DNA of 64,000 nucleotides, from assembly GCA_002077065.1 (NCBI GenBank), contig NAJO01000009.1, positions 806,001 through 870,000 of the forward strand. Direction: 5' to 3'. Shown here piece by piece: positions 10,801 to 19,120 of this stretch (position 1 is its first letter; each line of letters opens with the position of its first letter). The notes below the pieces were generated by a model. It searched no databases. It had not been told where the DNA came from and was given only the letters and a program-made list of their open reading frames with translations. A program made the translations under genes and the position numbers. The stretch comes from Cryoendolithus antarcticus (taxonomy: Eukaryota > Ascomycota > Dothideomycetes > Cladosporiales > Cladosporiaceae).

Positions 10801-11639
10801 GCACAGTGACGAACCAGGAGGGTACAGTGTCGACAGTATACAAGACCTCGACACCGAAGGGATCCGCTATCACGAGCACAATCTCGCTTTCTGGTGCACA
10901 GGTGGTCAGGACTACTACCGTGAAAGGGGCGACCACTACTTTATCGACGACTTCGCTCAAGACTACGACGAAAAAGACAACGGTTACTTGCGCGCCTACA
11001 GGAGGTGCGCGCCTTTTCCGCCGTGGCCTTGAGGTTCGCGCTGCAGGGACAGTCACTTCGACTGTCTTCGCGACTGTCACAGCCTTTACGAAGACATCGA
11101 CAGCGTCGCAGGGTGGCTCCACGGTATATGCTACAGTGACCAGTGTAGTGACAGTGTACTCCACGCCTAAGCCGACCACATCGACGTTCTTCACGACATC
11201 GTACAAGACTTCGACAGAGATCTTCACCAACGGAGGTAGCGTAGCAACAGTGACGCAGATCTCCACCAAGGTAGTCGAGTCGACCATCACTGCCCCAGTC
11301 TCCACCATCACCAGCCTCGTCACCTCAACATTGACAGTGACCGATACCCAAGCCGCTACGACCTCAACGAGCTACAAGATCGTATCCTCTACGAGCGCCA
11401 CTTCACTCCCAGCGAAGACTGTGACAGTCGTCAACAGTGCCAACTCGTACGTCACGAGCGTCACGACACTTCCAGCCTCGACATCGACAGTGTTCAAGAC
11501 CTCGAGTGGGAAGGCCAGCACGTCTACGGTCACTGTACAAGGTGCGTTGGTGACGAAGACGACTACTGTGAAGAGTACGACGACAGTGTTCCAGACGAGC
11601 ACGAAGAGCAGTAGTGGGGCGCCGGCGTGTACCGGGTAG
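4809..11639 (+). CDS. Giant secreted protein with five pectin-methylesterase-fold modules (CE8) and a Ser/Thr-rich tail
   Basis: An uninterrupted 2276-residue frame. The first in-frame ATG (4809) opens a signal peptide, MRFLACILGVAAVVRAQ, so the product should be secreted. Five right-handed beta-helix PME-like modules follow, at roughly residues 68-385, 466-774, 808-1124, 1157-1494 and 1512-1831, joined by Ser/Thr linkers. Modules 3, 4 and 5 keep the CE8 catalytic signatures: GYQDTL, GWQDTL and GNQDTL, then SIDFVWG, AIDFIWG and NIDFIFG, then LGRPY/LGRPW with a following GW..WS. They should de-esterify pectin. Modules 1 and 2 lack the QDT motif and have PDKLFYNY or TDKLFYNY where the nucleophile segment belongs, so they look catalytically dead. 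The final 430 residues or so are Thr/Ser/Val repeats, probably O-glycosylated. There is no hydrophobic C-terminal segment, so a GPI anchor is unlikely. Typical fungal PMEs have one module and about 330 residues. Confidence 0.9.
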   Translation: MRFLACILGVAAVVRAQDTTATTATTSATDSSSVVATSSSSSSSGASTSTGTTATSPSSTPAPIASDVITVGPSGPFTAINAAVAAAQNSAIPTVSILAGTYSESIVIQGTQTVTLVGPTASNVAGNQVVIAAAAAAGVVSFNTQKSLGVTFRNINITNTIAVAGTKAAAVNLVGSNMGLYNVALISGGVGVYSSSLGYSILSGCYIEGPDKLFYNYVKAYVFNSLIVPTASSASIFYAQGYQQGGIWYNSSIVVDSSSVQQKPGLTNSYVYLATPNANYTEAIFRGTSLGSLIAPSGVRTTVCSYAAVYGEFANTGAGAMTSANAATRNAACDQSLTAAQLSSYSVDQLFGHGFQGYSSFDTTWIDSRVLQAIQSADAAQVGSAPTVSASSSTVSSTTSSSSSTVSTSFSTATTSSTVTTDTTGTTTSGTATSTATSLTDTTSGTSSTIPITSSSSSVSSSAASVLTVATASAQFTDIGAAVTAAQNSAIASITVLPGTYNAFVIPGTQVVTISGPAATTVADNQVVVTSSGTGTITFGTSNGKGLTLRNLNITNTATTGGVGSAINAKGMNVQILTCALVSSAQGVYQSSYGITLIANSFISGTDKLFYNYPTVYVYGSVIQPLTSGSSIFYGKGATIGGVNYNATLVVDSSTVQGSVSNVYLATPNGVASYLSVIWRGTSLGSLIAPGGIYSTGCSVVATFGEFGTTGAGAYSNNAASRGAATCDYQLSADQVSAFTIDKVFANAFAGYSSTDMSWVDPAVLASIQSSDSAQVSSASTVSTATPTSSVSSTSSSASVTCATPTPSATLAVSQNATGCQYSTVASAIAALPNDNQPYTIFLSAGVYTEQISITRNGKVTLMGETDTPSDYSQNKVKVQFSRGVLTSAGQNELTPVLNVKKTGSIPDFAVYNIDFINLYPQTPNSAALAVDVYANNFAAYGCSFVGYQDTLLANKGIQVFSHCYVEGSIDFVWGFSTAYFYRSVIASNTKGACIAAQGRVSGTTTSYVFNECKVTYTSSYGTTMGATFLGRPYSSFSTVVYKNSYLDQHIAAAGWQQWSTSAPQTSNVTFGEYNNTGPGSGVSSRVSFATAMTADQMAAFSLANVVGDTTFIDQTAWNYPALFNATATEPTGTSPISTGPTTTSTVNAHPDSGTVPPAFAVLVSPNGQVNGSYANLTSALASLPSDNTNQTIFLYSGSYTEQVPSISRPGAVRIIGYTTGNPGQAYQNSTVTIQYARGLSLSPLPAGHNDAETATISTASNNIAFYNINFINTDNLDGAEANYVTLAGSTYGSHISFYGCSFNGWQDTLLTGSTNGYQYFESCYIGGAIDFIWGYSKAYFKGCTIGAKRASSAITAQSRASSSAIGGYIFDQCYFGASPKATVDLAGKVFLGRPYSAFALVVVKNSYLDTAISPTGWKVWSVTDPRTSNIMFGEYNNVGPSRWEANSAARLAFGNATLLTSDTYPLASVMDSTSWIDMTYFNSIVTPGPTAPPPPGNITVGGSSVYNGTTPPAGALIVSQSPIAGQTVYSTIQSALNAAPASSKQNATIFIYPGTYNEKLIVNKSGSTIFMGYSSATDDYAKNQVTIQQSYGEDTQGTGSDVDAATVYATGNNFYAYNVNFRNNNGTQQNIASLGFAVKSSKFAFMHACQIYGNQDTLYISGSMFTHKTYIEGNIDFIFGSGSGYFLNSTIGVNEEGDSITAHKRTTNTSNTAFVFDQSRIVPAPGVDASTWKNVSLGRPWNNLARVAYIDSYLDGMIGKAGWDQWSKSMPNTDAVTYGEYHNYGPGSGICGRVPFSKQFSDAEIVQFQLQNLFLSTSWIDFSVVDSQPFVPGIGSAPAPCGVTSTSSVISSTVSSTSSTSSIATTTSSTLPIVTVYTTKYTTDKEIAYTTVTVGDITSTSVIRTTEVDVVSTAKPVLQTSTIKATTIISSTVTQAASTVTVRSTETDVSTTTVKGNAQTIKSTAYVTKTSTYYPQATTVKATTTVYVVSTVTPKPSTVTNQEGTVSTVYKTSTPKGSAITSTISLSGAQVVRTTTVKGATTTLSTTSLKTTTKKTTVTCAPTGGARLFRRGLEVRAAGTVTSTVFATVTAFTKTSTASQGGSTVYATVTSVVTVYSTPKPTTSTFFTTSYKTSTEIFTNGGSVATVTQISTKVVESTITAPVSTITSLVTSTLTVTDTQAATTSTSYKIVSSTSATSLPAKTVTVVNSANSYVTSVTTLPASTSTVFKTSSGKASTSTVTVQGALVTKTTTVKSTTTVFQTSTKSSSGAPACTG

Positions 11640-12040
11640 ACACTCTCGTTGAAGGGGAATTTCGTTTGACTTTCTAGCGGGACGAAAGAACAGATCTAGA
11701 CGACAGCGATGCCACAGAGGCTATGTATATGCATATGGTAAGACAGGACAGGTGTATGATATGAAACCAGTAATATGACGCCGCTGAGCGCGGCAACGAA
11801 AGCTGCCGTTCCATTGCTACAGCGATATAACTATCACTTCCTGCAAGCCTTGTAACCCCATTGTCCCCTCCCCTTCGCACCCCCAACGCTACCAGATGAA
11901 AAGAGACCCGACAATATCATACGTATTGCGCCCTGATGTCTGTTCCGAGACCATTTAACATTTCCCACCTTTGCATGAGTTCGTCATCTAAGTTCACATC
12001 CCCACCGCTAGCAAATAGGGAAATCATCATGAAGAACGTG
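11640..12040. other. Intergenic, no gene seen
   Basis: This lies between the 3' end of the PME-like gene (plus) and the 3' end of the retropepsin-like gene (minus). It probably holds convergent 3' UTRs. A minus-strand open frame entering from the right is an alternative last-exon frame of the neighbouring gene and has no motif I recognise. Confidence 0.45.
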
Positions 12041-13681
12041 TCAGAGACGCGTACTAGAATGCGATGACGATGAAGCCGGGTGGTGTCTTTTTGCAAAGCT
12101 CGCTGGGCCTGCAGATATGGGCATTTGCGCGTCCCTCTGATATAGAGGTGGGCAGCGTCTCTGCCACGGCAGCCAGCGGTGCTTTTTGGGCGCATGCTGC
12201 GGGCCATGGTCGTTACCACTTGTGTGAGTAAGAACGGACAATGACGGAGGCTTCGAATCGAGGACAGCTTTGCACTCAGCATAGAACGGTGCGAGGAATG
12301 CTGACTGATCAATGACTGGTAGAGCTTGTGCTCCCAACTTGGCGCTGCTGAGGCTTCTCCATGCAAGTAATTTTCGGTTCGTCCACACCTGTTCCGCAGT
12401 CTCTGCATTAGCTATTCAAGACGTCAGCTCAAGTGTAACGACTATAACGAGACCAGTGGAATGAATAGACTCACGGGAATTCGGTGCAATTTGAACGCAA
12501 TTCAGAGTAGTGCCAACTGGGTGCCCTTCGTTCCGTTCGAGTTCGCGGTCGACACCATAGTCGTAGTCGCTGAACAGTGCCTCTTCATGTGTTCCAAAGG
12601 CATCTGATCTGTATAGCAAATCATATGACAACAATACATCACAGACGAGGTCATCCAGGACATAGGCATCGACTTGATGAGCAACAGGGTGCTGTCCAGC
12701 GAATGACCATTCCATGTCGCGTACGAGTCCAGAAGTCCGAGTTGTAGACCCATCGGCGAATTGGAGGTTGATCTGGTCGCGCTGCTCAGTCGAAACCTTG
12801 TGACCCTGAGATCTCGCATATGCTGACGATATCAGAGTGACTTGCGAGCCAGTATCTGGTACGGCCTCGACGTAGTTGCCATTCAGGTATCCGCCGACTT
12901 GCTGAACAGGGCCATCCAAATAGCAAACTCGGCGCAAGACAGAACTGCTTGCATCGCGAATGGTGTGAATGATCCTATGGCGGTACGTGGAGAAGGCTTT
13001 GGTCATCGCAATAAAGCTCTGGCCGAGTATGATATCTGTGACACCTTTGGTCAAAACCTGGAATTGCACTAGATGTCGACGCCCGCCCAGAACATCGAGA
13101 GCGATTTCTACGGCGCCTGTCACTGCTGGTACAATGCCATTTGGCAGCGTGACCGTGGCATTGGGACTTGGCTTGACTTCCAGGCCTTGACGTCGTGCAA
13201 ACGCAAGGGACACAAAATTGTTGCGGGCGCCGTTGTCCAAGAGAGCCGAGAGTTTTGTTTCGTTGATCAAACAGGGCAGTCTTGGCTCCAGCATTGGTGG
13301 GTGGACTGTACCAGATTTTGTAGACTCCAACTCTGCCACACGCGCCATAATCGACCCCAGGTGCATTCGTAGATGCTCCCTTCTGTGTAGCTCGCTTGCC
13401 TGTTCTACAAGTGCTCGCGCGGCTGCCTCTTCCACAACACGAGTGGCTAACGTCATGTCAAAGTAGTCTTCCCGCCGACGACGGAATTCCTCCCATGCTT
13501 TCCTGTCACGCTGCTCACCCATGGCGAATACATACTGCATAAGTCTGAGGTCGTCGGGAGCTGACGAGTCTCGATGAAAGGACCATGCTGGAACAACTCT
13601 AGTGTGCTTTTGAAGGAGTTTTGGGGCGAAATTGGAGTATGCGGAGATTCGTACTCGTCCTTCGTCACGGCCCTGGCCCTG
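12041..13681 (-). CDS. Protein with two tandem retropepsin-like aspartic protease domains (5' end unresolved)
   Basis: The main exon (12475 to about 13678) encodes two consecutive retropepsin-like units. The first contains ALLDNGARNNFVS, a downstream LPNG loop and DIILGQSF. The second contains AVPDTGSQVTLIS, FADGST and DVLLSYDLL. The active-site triad is therefore DNG in unit 1 and DTG in unit 2. An intron at 12412-12474 (GTGAGT...AATAG) joins this exon in frame to a basic C-terminal exon ending at 12041. The frame is open upstream of the first ATG (13540) as far as a TAA at 13682-13684, which directly precedes a possible AACAG acceptor. The true start therefore lies upstream and I could not find a consistent 5' splice. 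Such genes often derive from LTR retrotransposons. No reverse transcriptase, integrase or LTR is visible, which suggests a domesticated or orphan gene, though decay cannot be excluded. Confidence 0.6.
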
Positions 13682-13928
13682 TTATCCTGGGATTCCTCAT
13701 CGACACTCTCCTCGCTGTTGCTACCCAAGCAGCTAAAGGGATTATAGTTTCGCTCCTCTTCCTCGGTGTCTGTACGCCACGCATGCCGTCTTGTGGCACG
13801 TTTGATGGAGTCTATCACATGTCTTAGCACGCCATTGCGTTGTAAGCAGCGCACCACTCGTTCCTCCGCCAAACAGCACTCCTTACGAGAACTTTGCCTC
13901 AGCGCCTTTCAGTGATGAGGACACTTAC

Positions 13929-14200
13929 GCATCTTGTAGTGAGCTGTGCGACCGGACCACGTCAGCTGAGCTCGCTCGTGTCTGCACTTGCCTTGCAATG
14001 TATAGTGAGGTGGGCTTCGAAGCGCAATCCGTGAAAGTCGTGTTAGAAATGAGGAGATTGGCAATCGGCCAAGGGCAATATAGGATGTACACAGCCTTGT
14101 CACTTGGTCGGCGGCGTACAGCTGCAAGGCTGCCTGAAACGTGCGCACAATGAAGTGTACTGGATTCCCGTACCGTTCTGCTTCTGCGAAATGAACACAC
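13929..14200 (-). CDS. Candidate upstream exon of the retropepsin-like gene
   Basis: A minus-strand open frame here contains RYGNPVHFIVRTF and AALQLYAADQ and ends at a good donor (GTAAGT at 13928-13923). It looks coding and lies in the right place to be an N-terminal exon of the retropepsin-like gene. No acceptor I tried gave a continuous frame into the main exon, so either further introns are involved or the 5' part of the gene is broken. Function unknown. Confidence 0.3.
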
Positions 14201-14253
14201 TGTCGTCCCGGTGATTGCCTCTTTTCAAGGTATCCGCCACGACAACTGTGACC

Positions 14254-15239
14254 ATGCCTGGGTCGGCGGTCTTCGAAGACGGCTACCCAGCCATCACCGA
14301 TTTCATCGCCCGAGATCCAGACCACGAGACCTACATCTTCCGACGCTTCAGTCGCTTGACTGCCACAGTGTTGCTGGGCCTGCAAGGCGAGCTTCTCTCA
14401 GTTGAACATGAGCTGCGCAAGCTCGAACAAGAGGTACAGCGGGGCCAGGATGTCGACGCACACCTTGCGATGAGAAGCTGGCCGAGAGTTGTAGATTCTA
14501 CTGCCGTCGACGCGAAGAGTGACCTACAGAAAAGAAGGCGCTTTCTCGCGGACTCAGCGCAGGCGAAATTGAAGGAATATCGTGAGCATGGGCGGTGTAG
14601 GGTTACATGTATGAACGGGGGTCAGTCTACTGACCGGCATTTAGATGAAACCTTGTTACGACAAGCACAAATATCGGAATTGGAGATACCTCGATCACGA
14701 CCCTTGCACACATATCGCGTTGAGCTCAACGGAGCAGATGGAGAGCATCACAAGCTCGACGGTCTCGAGGAGCACATGCTTGATGATCAGGCCGATCTAG
14801 TCACCCTTGCAGCGCCTAAGAATCGCGATGCACTCTCCAACTTCATATGTGACCATTGGCCATTTCCTGGCAAGGTCTGCATTCCCTCCTGCTATATCAT
14901 CGCACCCGTGCTGACCTGCCTCAGCGTCTCTCGCCTCACGAATGGGACAGAACAAGGCACTTCGATGGCCGTAAAGTCGTTCTACTTGTCTCCGCCTTGA
15001 GCACAACGATAGCCAGTGCTCTACTTGTTGCTCCGGTACTCACATTGTACTTTGTGACGAGTCCTGGCGCTCGCTTAGCCTTGGTCATCGTCTTCATTCT
15101 CTTGTTCTCCCTCGCGATGAGCCTCGCAACAAACGCCAGTCGCGATAGCATCTTCGCAGCGACTGCTGCCTACTCGGCCGTGCTGGTAGTCTTCGTTTCC
15201 GGTAATCTGGCGAACGCTACTCCGAGCACGCCTGGTTGA
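14254..15239 (+). CDS. DUF6594-family membrane protein (three exons)
   Basis: Model: exons 14254-14581, 14645-14874 and 14925-15239, giving 290 residues. Intron 1 (GTGAGC...CTGAC...TTTAG) is 63 nt and intron 2 (GTCTGC...CTGAC...CTCAG) is 50 nt. Both joins restore an unbroken frame. The N-terminal half has the DUF6594 pattern: GYP..TDFIA.DPD.E.YIFRRF, then LQGELL..EHEL and later LLRQAQIS. The C-terminal half holds about three hydrophobic helices beginning VVLLVSALSTTIASALLV, typical of the family. The molecular role of DUF6594 is unknown; membrane location is inferred from the helices. An in-frame ATG at 14215 is an alternative start, but 14254 fits the family N-terminus better. The gene is head to head with the retropepsin-like gene. 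Confidence 0.8.
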
Positions 15240-16157
15240 GTCCTTATTGCTCTTGGTGCTCACCCCAGCGTAGAAACCTACAGACGAATGCAGAACGCGC
15301 CGCTATGCAGCATACCGACGATTTACAACACTGCCACCGCTTGAGTGTGTGCCTCCCGGCCTCTCCACCAACGATATCCCATCTGCGGTCTCTGACACCG
15401 AACATGCTCGAACGAGTGTCGAGCCATGTCACTCAAGGACTCCCATGGTATCCGCCACATGCATCACGTCCGCTCAGACGCTTGCCCGGCGCTGTAGCAT
15501 GCCATGGTGCTGCATCATACTCGGCGCGGAAAGTTGCATCACTGTGCCGCTACAGGAATTGTGCCATCGGGTGACATCGACGACTTAGTGAGTGCGTCGA
15601 TACCATGTCACGATCCCTCGAGACGAAGGCTAGTAAGCTGTACAGCGTACACATTAAGCCATAGGAATAGCTACTAAATGACTTGGCGCAACTTTCCAGT
15701 CGCCAAATGTGGCAAATAGGGTTGACTTCGTGGTGTACTTAGGCATTGTGATGTCGAAGGGAACGAAGTTTTTGCGCTTGGCACAACCTGTTGCATGGCA
15801 ACTAGAGAAATAGACCACAGAAATGACTCAATATTGATATGTATTGCATCGTGCATCACGATCAAGCCCTCAGTAATGGTCGCCGAATGTGCCTTCCACT
15901 ATGTCGAGGTAGTTCGTTCTTTACCTGCTCGTTTGCTGAAAGCTGCCCCAACTTGGCGCGCATTCAACGCCACTGCCCAGCGAAGGGATGCTTGCATGCC
16001 TTGTTGACTCTCGTCCGCTCTCAATGGTCCTATTCCATATGATACCCACGCGTAGCACATCGTAAGACTGCATTTGCATGTCAAGTTGGCACGATGAGAG
16101 TCGAGATATAACCTGCCAAACGCGCTAGCAGTCGAGCAGGACTTCACACAGCTGGCC
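15240..16157. other. Intergenic, no gene seen
   Basis: This contains the 3' flank of the DUF6594 gene and the promoter side of the metallophosphatase gene. Only short frames without motifs are present on either strand. Confidence 0.45.
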
Positions 16158-18186
16158 ATGGCGCCCAAAGAACGTGTTGATCCCAAAGGTACGTCAAAAC
16201 CCTCAGTGTCGCTGAGTCGCAAGTGATGAAGTTCTTGCTAACTCCGTCAAAGGCACCACCGTCTCTACCGCGCACCAAACGGGCCCTCCAGATCTCCGTT
16301 TCATCCACTACAACGATGTCTACCACGTAGAGCCCGGCAGCCGCGAGCCTGTGGGCGGCATCTCGCGCTTCCAGACTGTCTGCAACCAATACGCCACATC
16401 TCCAGAACACACCTCTCAACCCGACCTTCTGACGTTCTTCAGCGGCGATGCCTTCAACCCAAGTCTTGAAAGTAGCGTCACCAAAGGTAGTCACATGGTT
16501 CCGGTGCTCAATGGGACGAGAGTGAACGCTGCTTGTCTGGGTAATCATGATCTGGACTTTGGCATAGAGCAGTTCGCTTCGCTGGCAGGGAAGTGTGACT
16601 TTCCTTGGCTGTGTGCGAATGTGCTCGATCCTGCGTTGGGCGAGGATGTGCCGTTGGGGAATTGCAAACGGACTGTGATGTTGACGGCAAGCAATGGTAT
16701 CAAAGTCGGGGTGATCGGGCTTGTTGAACGCGAGTGGCTCGAAACTATCAACAGTCTGCCGCCGAACCTGGAGTATCGGAGTGCGTCTGCAACAGCCCTG
16801 GAGCTTGTGCCAGGACTGAGAGAGCAAGGTGCTCAGATCATCATCGCACTGACGCATCAACGTCAACCGAATGATGAGAAGCTGGCTCGCAAGCTGCCAC
16901 AGGGCTATCTGGACATGATCCTGGGCGGGCACGATCACACGTATGACCACGCTGTGATCAACGGCATGCATCTCCTTCGTTCAGGCACAGACTTCAAGCA
17001 GCTCTCCTACATCGAGGCCTGGCGCCGGCCAAATACCGCGCACACCTGGGACTTTACCATCACCCGCCGCGATATCGTCTCATCGATTCCCGAAGACCCC
17101 GCAGCCGTCGCTACAGTCCATAAGCTCACCTCCGCCCTTAAAGCCAAGCTCGAGAGACCCATCGGCTACACTGCCGCACCACTCGACGCCCGCTTCTCCA
17201 CTGTCCGCGCGAAGGAGTCAAATTACGGCAACTTCGTCTGCGATCTAATGCGCTTCCACTACAATGCTGACTGCACCATTATGGCTGCCGGCACCATAAG
17301 AGGTGACCAGGTCTACCCTGCTGGTGTGATCAAGGTGAAGGACGTGATGAACTGCTATCCCTTCGAAGACCCATGTGTGGTTGTAGAAGTCACCGGAGAG
17401 GCTATCTTGCATACGCTAGAGAACGGCGTGAAGTTGTATCCCGCGCTTGAGGGCAGATTCCCGCAAGTGAGTGGTATCACCTTTGCGTTCGATCCGAGCA
17501 AGCCGGAGATGCAGAGGTGTTCGAACATTACTGTCAAAGGCGAGCCGCTCGATTTGCAGAAGAAGTACGTGTTGTGTACGCGGGACTACATGGTCAGAGG
17601 CAAGGACGGGTTCACGAGCTTGATGCTGGATGGTCATGGCGGAAACGCGAAGAGCATCGTGAGCGAGGAGAACGGCATGCTGATCAGTACGATGCTTGTG
17701 CAATACTTCATGAGCCTGAAGATCTTGGGCCGCTGGGAGAACTGGGGCAGTGAGATGGGAAGACATTGGGGAGGCGTGCAAGACGGACTCCATGATGTAC
17801 AGCCTGTCAAGGAGCCTACTATATCAGCTGGGACGCATCAGAATGGTTCCACAACTGGACCGGGACCAGCTGAGGATGACACATCACTCGTCGGCAACGC
17901 TCAACGCGCCAAGGCGGAAGCCCACGACAGTCCCATTGATGCCGAAGACTCCGATGACGAAGACTCAAGCCGAGCTAACCTCCCGGCCGTAGCGATCTCA
18001 CCCTCAGAACACGAGAGGAAGCTGATGCTGATCCGTAAAGTCGTCAGACGCTGGTGGACTGCTGCGGGACTGAAAGGTCAACCTAAGACATGTGACCAGG
18101 TTGAAAACAGCACGTCGGTACCCTGGTGTAGAGGCATTGCGCCGAAGCTAGAGGGGAGGATTGTGTGCTTAGGAGATGCGGCGTAA
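16158..18186 (+). CDS. 5'-nucleotidase-family metallophosphatase
   Basis: Two exons, 16158-16188 and 16253-18186, give 654 residues. The 64-nt intron (GTACGT donor, GCTAAC branch point, AAAG acceptor) is needed to attach the start ATG to the first metallophosphatase motif. The N-terminal calcineurin-like domain shows HYNDVYH, FFSGDAFNPS, CLGNHDLDFG, ALTHQ and GGHDHT, the metal-binding blocks of the 5'-nucleotidase/UshA superfamily. A 5'-nucleotidase C-terminal domain follows (about residues 310-520), with ESNYGNFVCDLMR and a substrate-loop region near CYPFEDP. There is no signal peptide, so it is probably intracellular. The last 130 residues are acidic and partly disordered. It should hydrolyse nucleotides or related phosphoesters; the actual substrate cannot be told from sequence. 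Confidence 0.88.
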
Positions 18187-18438
18187 GTGTGCGGAAAAGA
18201 ATAGAACGACTTGGGTGATTCAAAAGCATGCTCATCGTCTGCAGCGTTCGGATGCTAGTGGCGCTAGTCGGCACTGCGGAAGGCATATCATCGCAGATTA
18301 CACTAGATAGATTCAGGATGCGAGCCGCCATGACTCGTTATCTATAACTTACGGACGAAGTCACACTCAGCTCTGACCGCCCTCCATTCACGTCCGGTCG
18401 CCATCATCGCCTTTCTCTCGAACGAGCCTGACCAGAGT

Positions 18439-19120
18439 CTACTTCGCCACTGAGATCATCGCATTGACCTTCTCCAGGACTGGCTGCTGATTCAAGATAT
18501 TATCTCCGAGCTCATGATACAGCAGTGGCAGTACAGGTGACTTGATGACCTGATATGTTGTCGTTGCGTCTGCGACATAACGGCGATAAGGAGTGTAATG
18601 GTCGCGAGCTCCAAAATTCACGGGAGTAATAGCCAGGCCCACTTGACTTGAACAAAGGTCTGGTTCTCGTAGGCTGTACGGTTCAGTAGGTAGCCTGCAG
18701 GTATGACAGCAAAGCCGCCGTACCCGTGACTCCCGTCGTAAACCCAAGCTGATGAGCTAGGCAGCGATACTAGCGAAGACCGCTTCTAAGCTTGTGATAT
18801 CACTCATAATGGGGTTCTGCCAGTCTCCTGAAATGACAGTACCTTGTCCATCGACACGCTGAGATATCGCGGCTACCCAGCCCGCAACACCATTGAAGAC
18901 ATGTCCAGCGTATCCGATAGGACAGAAAGAGGGTACGCCCAGGTTCATCGGGATTGATATTGGAACGTCCACAATCACCTCCCTCGACGTGAGTGGAGCA
19001 TACTCGAACACTGTATCGTCGACAGTGTCGGACGATGACTGCCAGCAATAATTGGAATAACGACCCGCTGGCGCATACCACACGGGTCGGCAATCTCCAT
19101 GATCACCCAGCGACTTGAGT
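18439..19120 (-). pseudogene. Broken gene for a fungal multipass or anchored membrane protein (C-terminal remnant)
   Basis: Coding-like sequence can be followed on the minus strand through three pieces. The first (about 19120-18760) encodes an ectodomain-like segment with VFNGVAGWVAAISQ and ends in a stop at 18757-18759. The second, in another frame, contains AWVYDGSHGYGG, an N-glycosylation sequon (NRTAYENQT) and the start of a membrane segment, VKWAWLLLP. It is interrupted by TGA at 18618-18620, and the hydrophobic LELATITLLIAVM follows. The third returns to the first frame with TYQVIKSPVLPLLYHELGD and stops at 18439. Two compensating frame changes plus a nonsense codon point to a decayed gene whose 5' part is missing next to the HET gene. 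The layout resembles fungal DUF3176-like membrane proteins, but this is a weak assignment. Confidence 0.5.

Noticed and set aside
10769..11602. Long antisense open frames (up to 184 codons) opposite the PME Ser/Thr tail
   Set aside because: They mirror the Thr/Val codon repeats of the sense strand, giving Val/Thr-rich nonsense. No start context or independent motif; codon-bias shadows.
11917..12408. 163-codon minus-strand frame as an alternative last exon of the retropepsin-like gene
   Set aside because: The other frame (ending at 12041) joins the main exon through a clean intron. The 163-codon frame would need an extra splice I could not find, though its C-terminal half is not impossible.
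12041..14200. Complete LTR retrotransposon around the retropepsin-like gene
   Set aside because: No reverse transcriptase, RNase H or integrase motifs and no matching terminal repeats were seen on either side.
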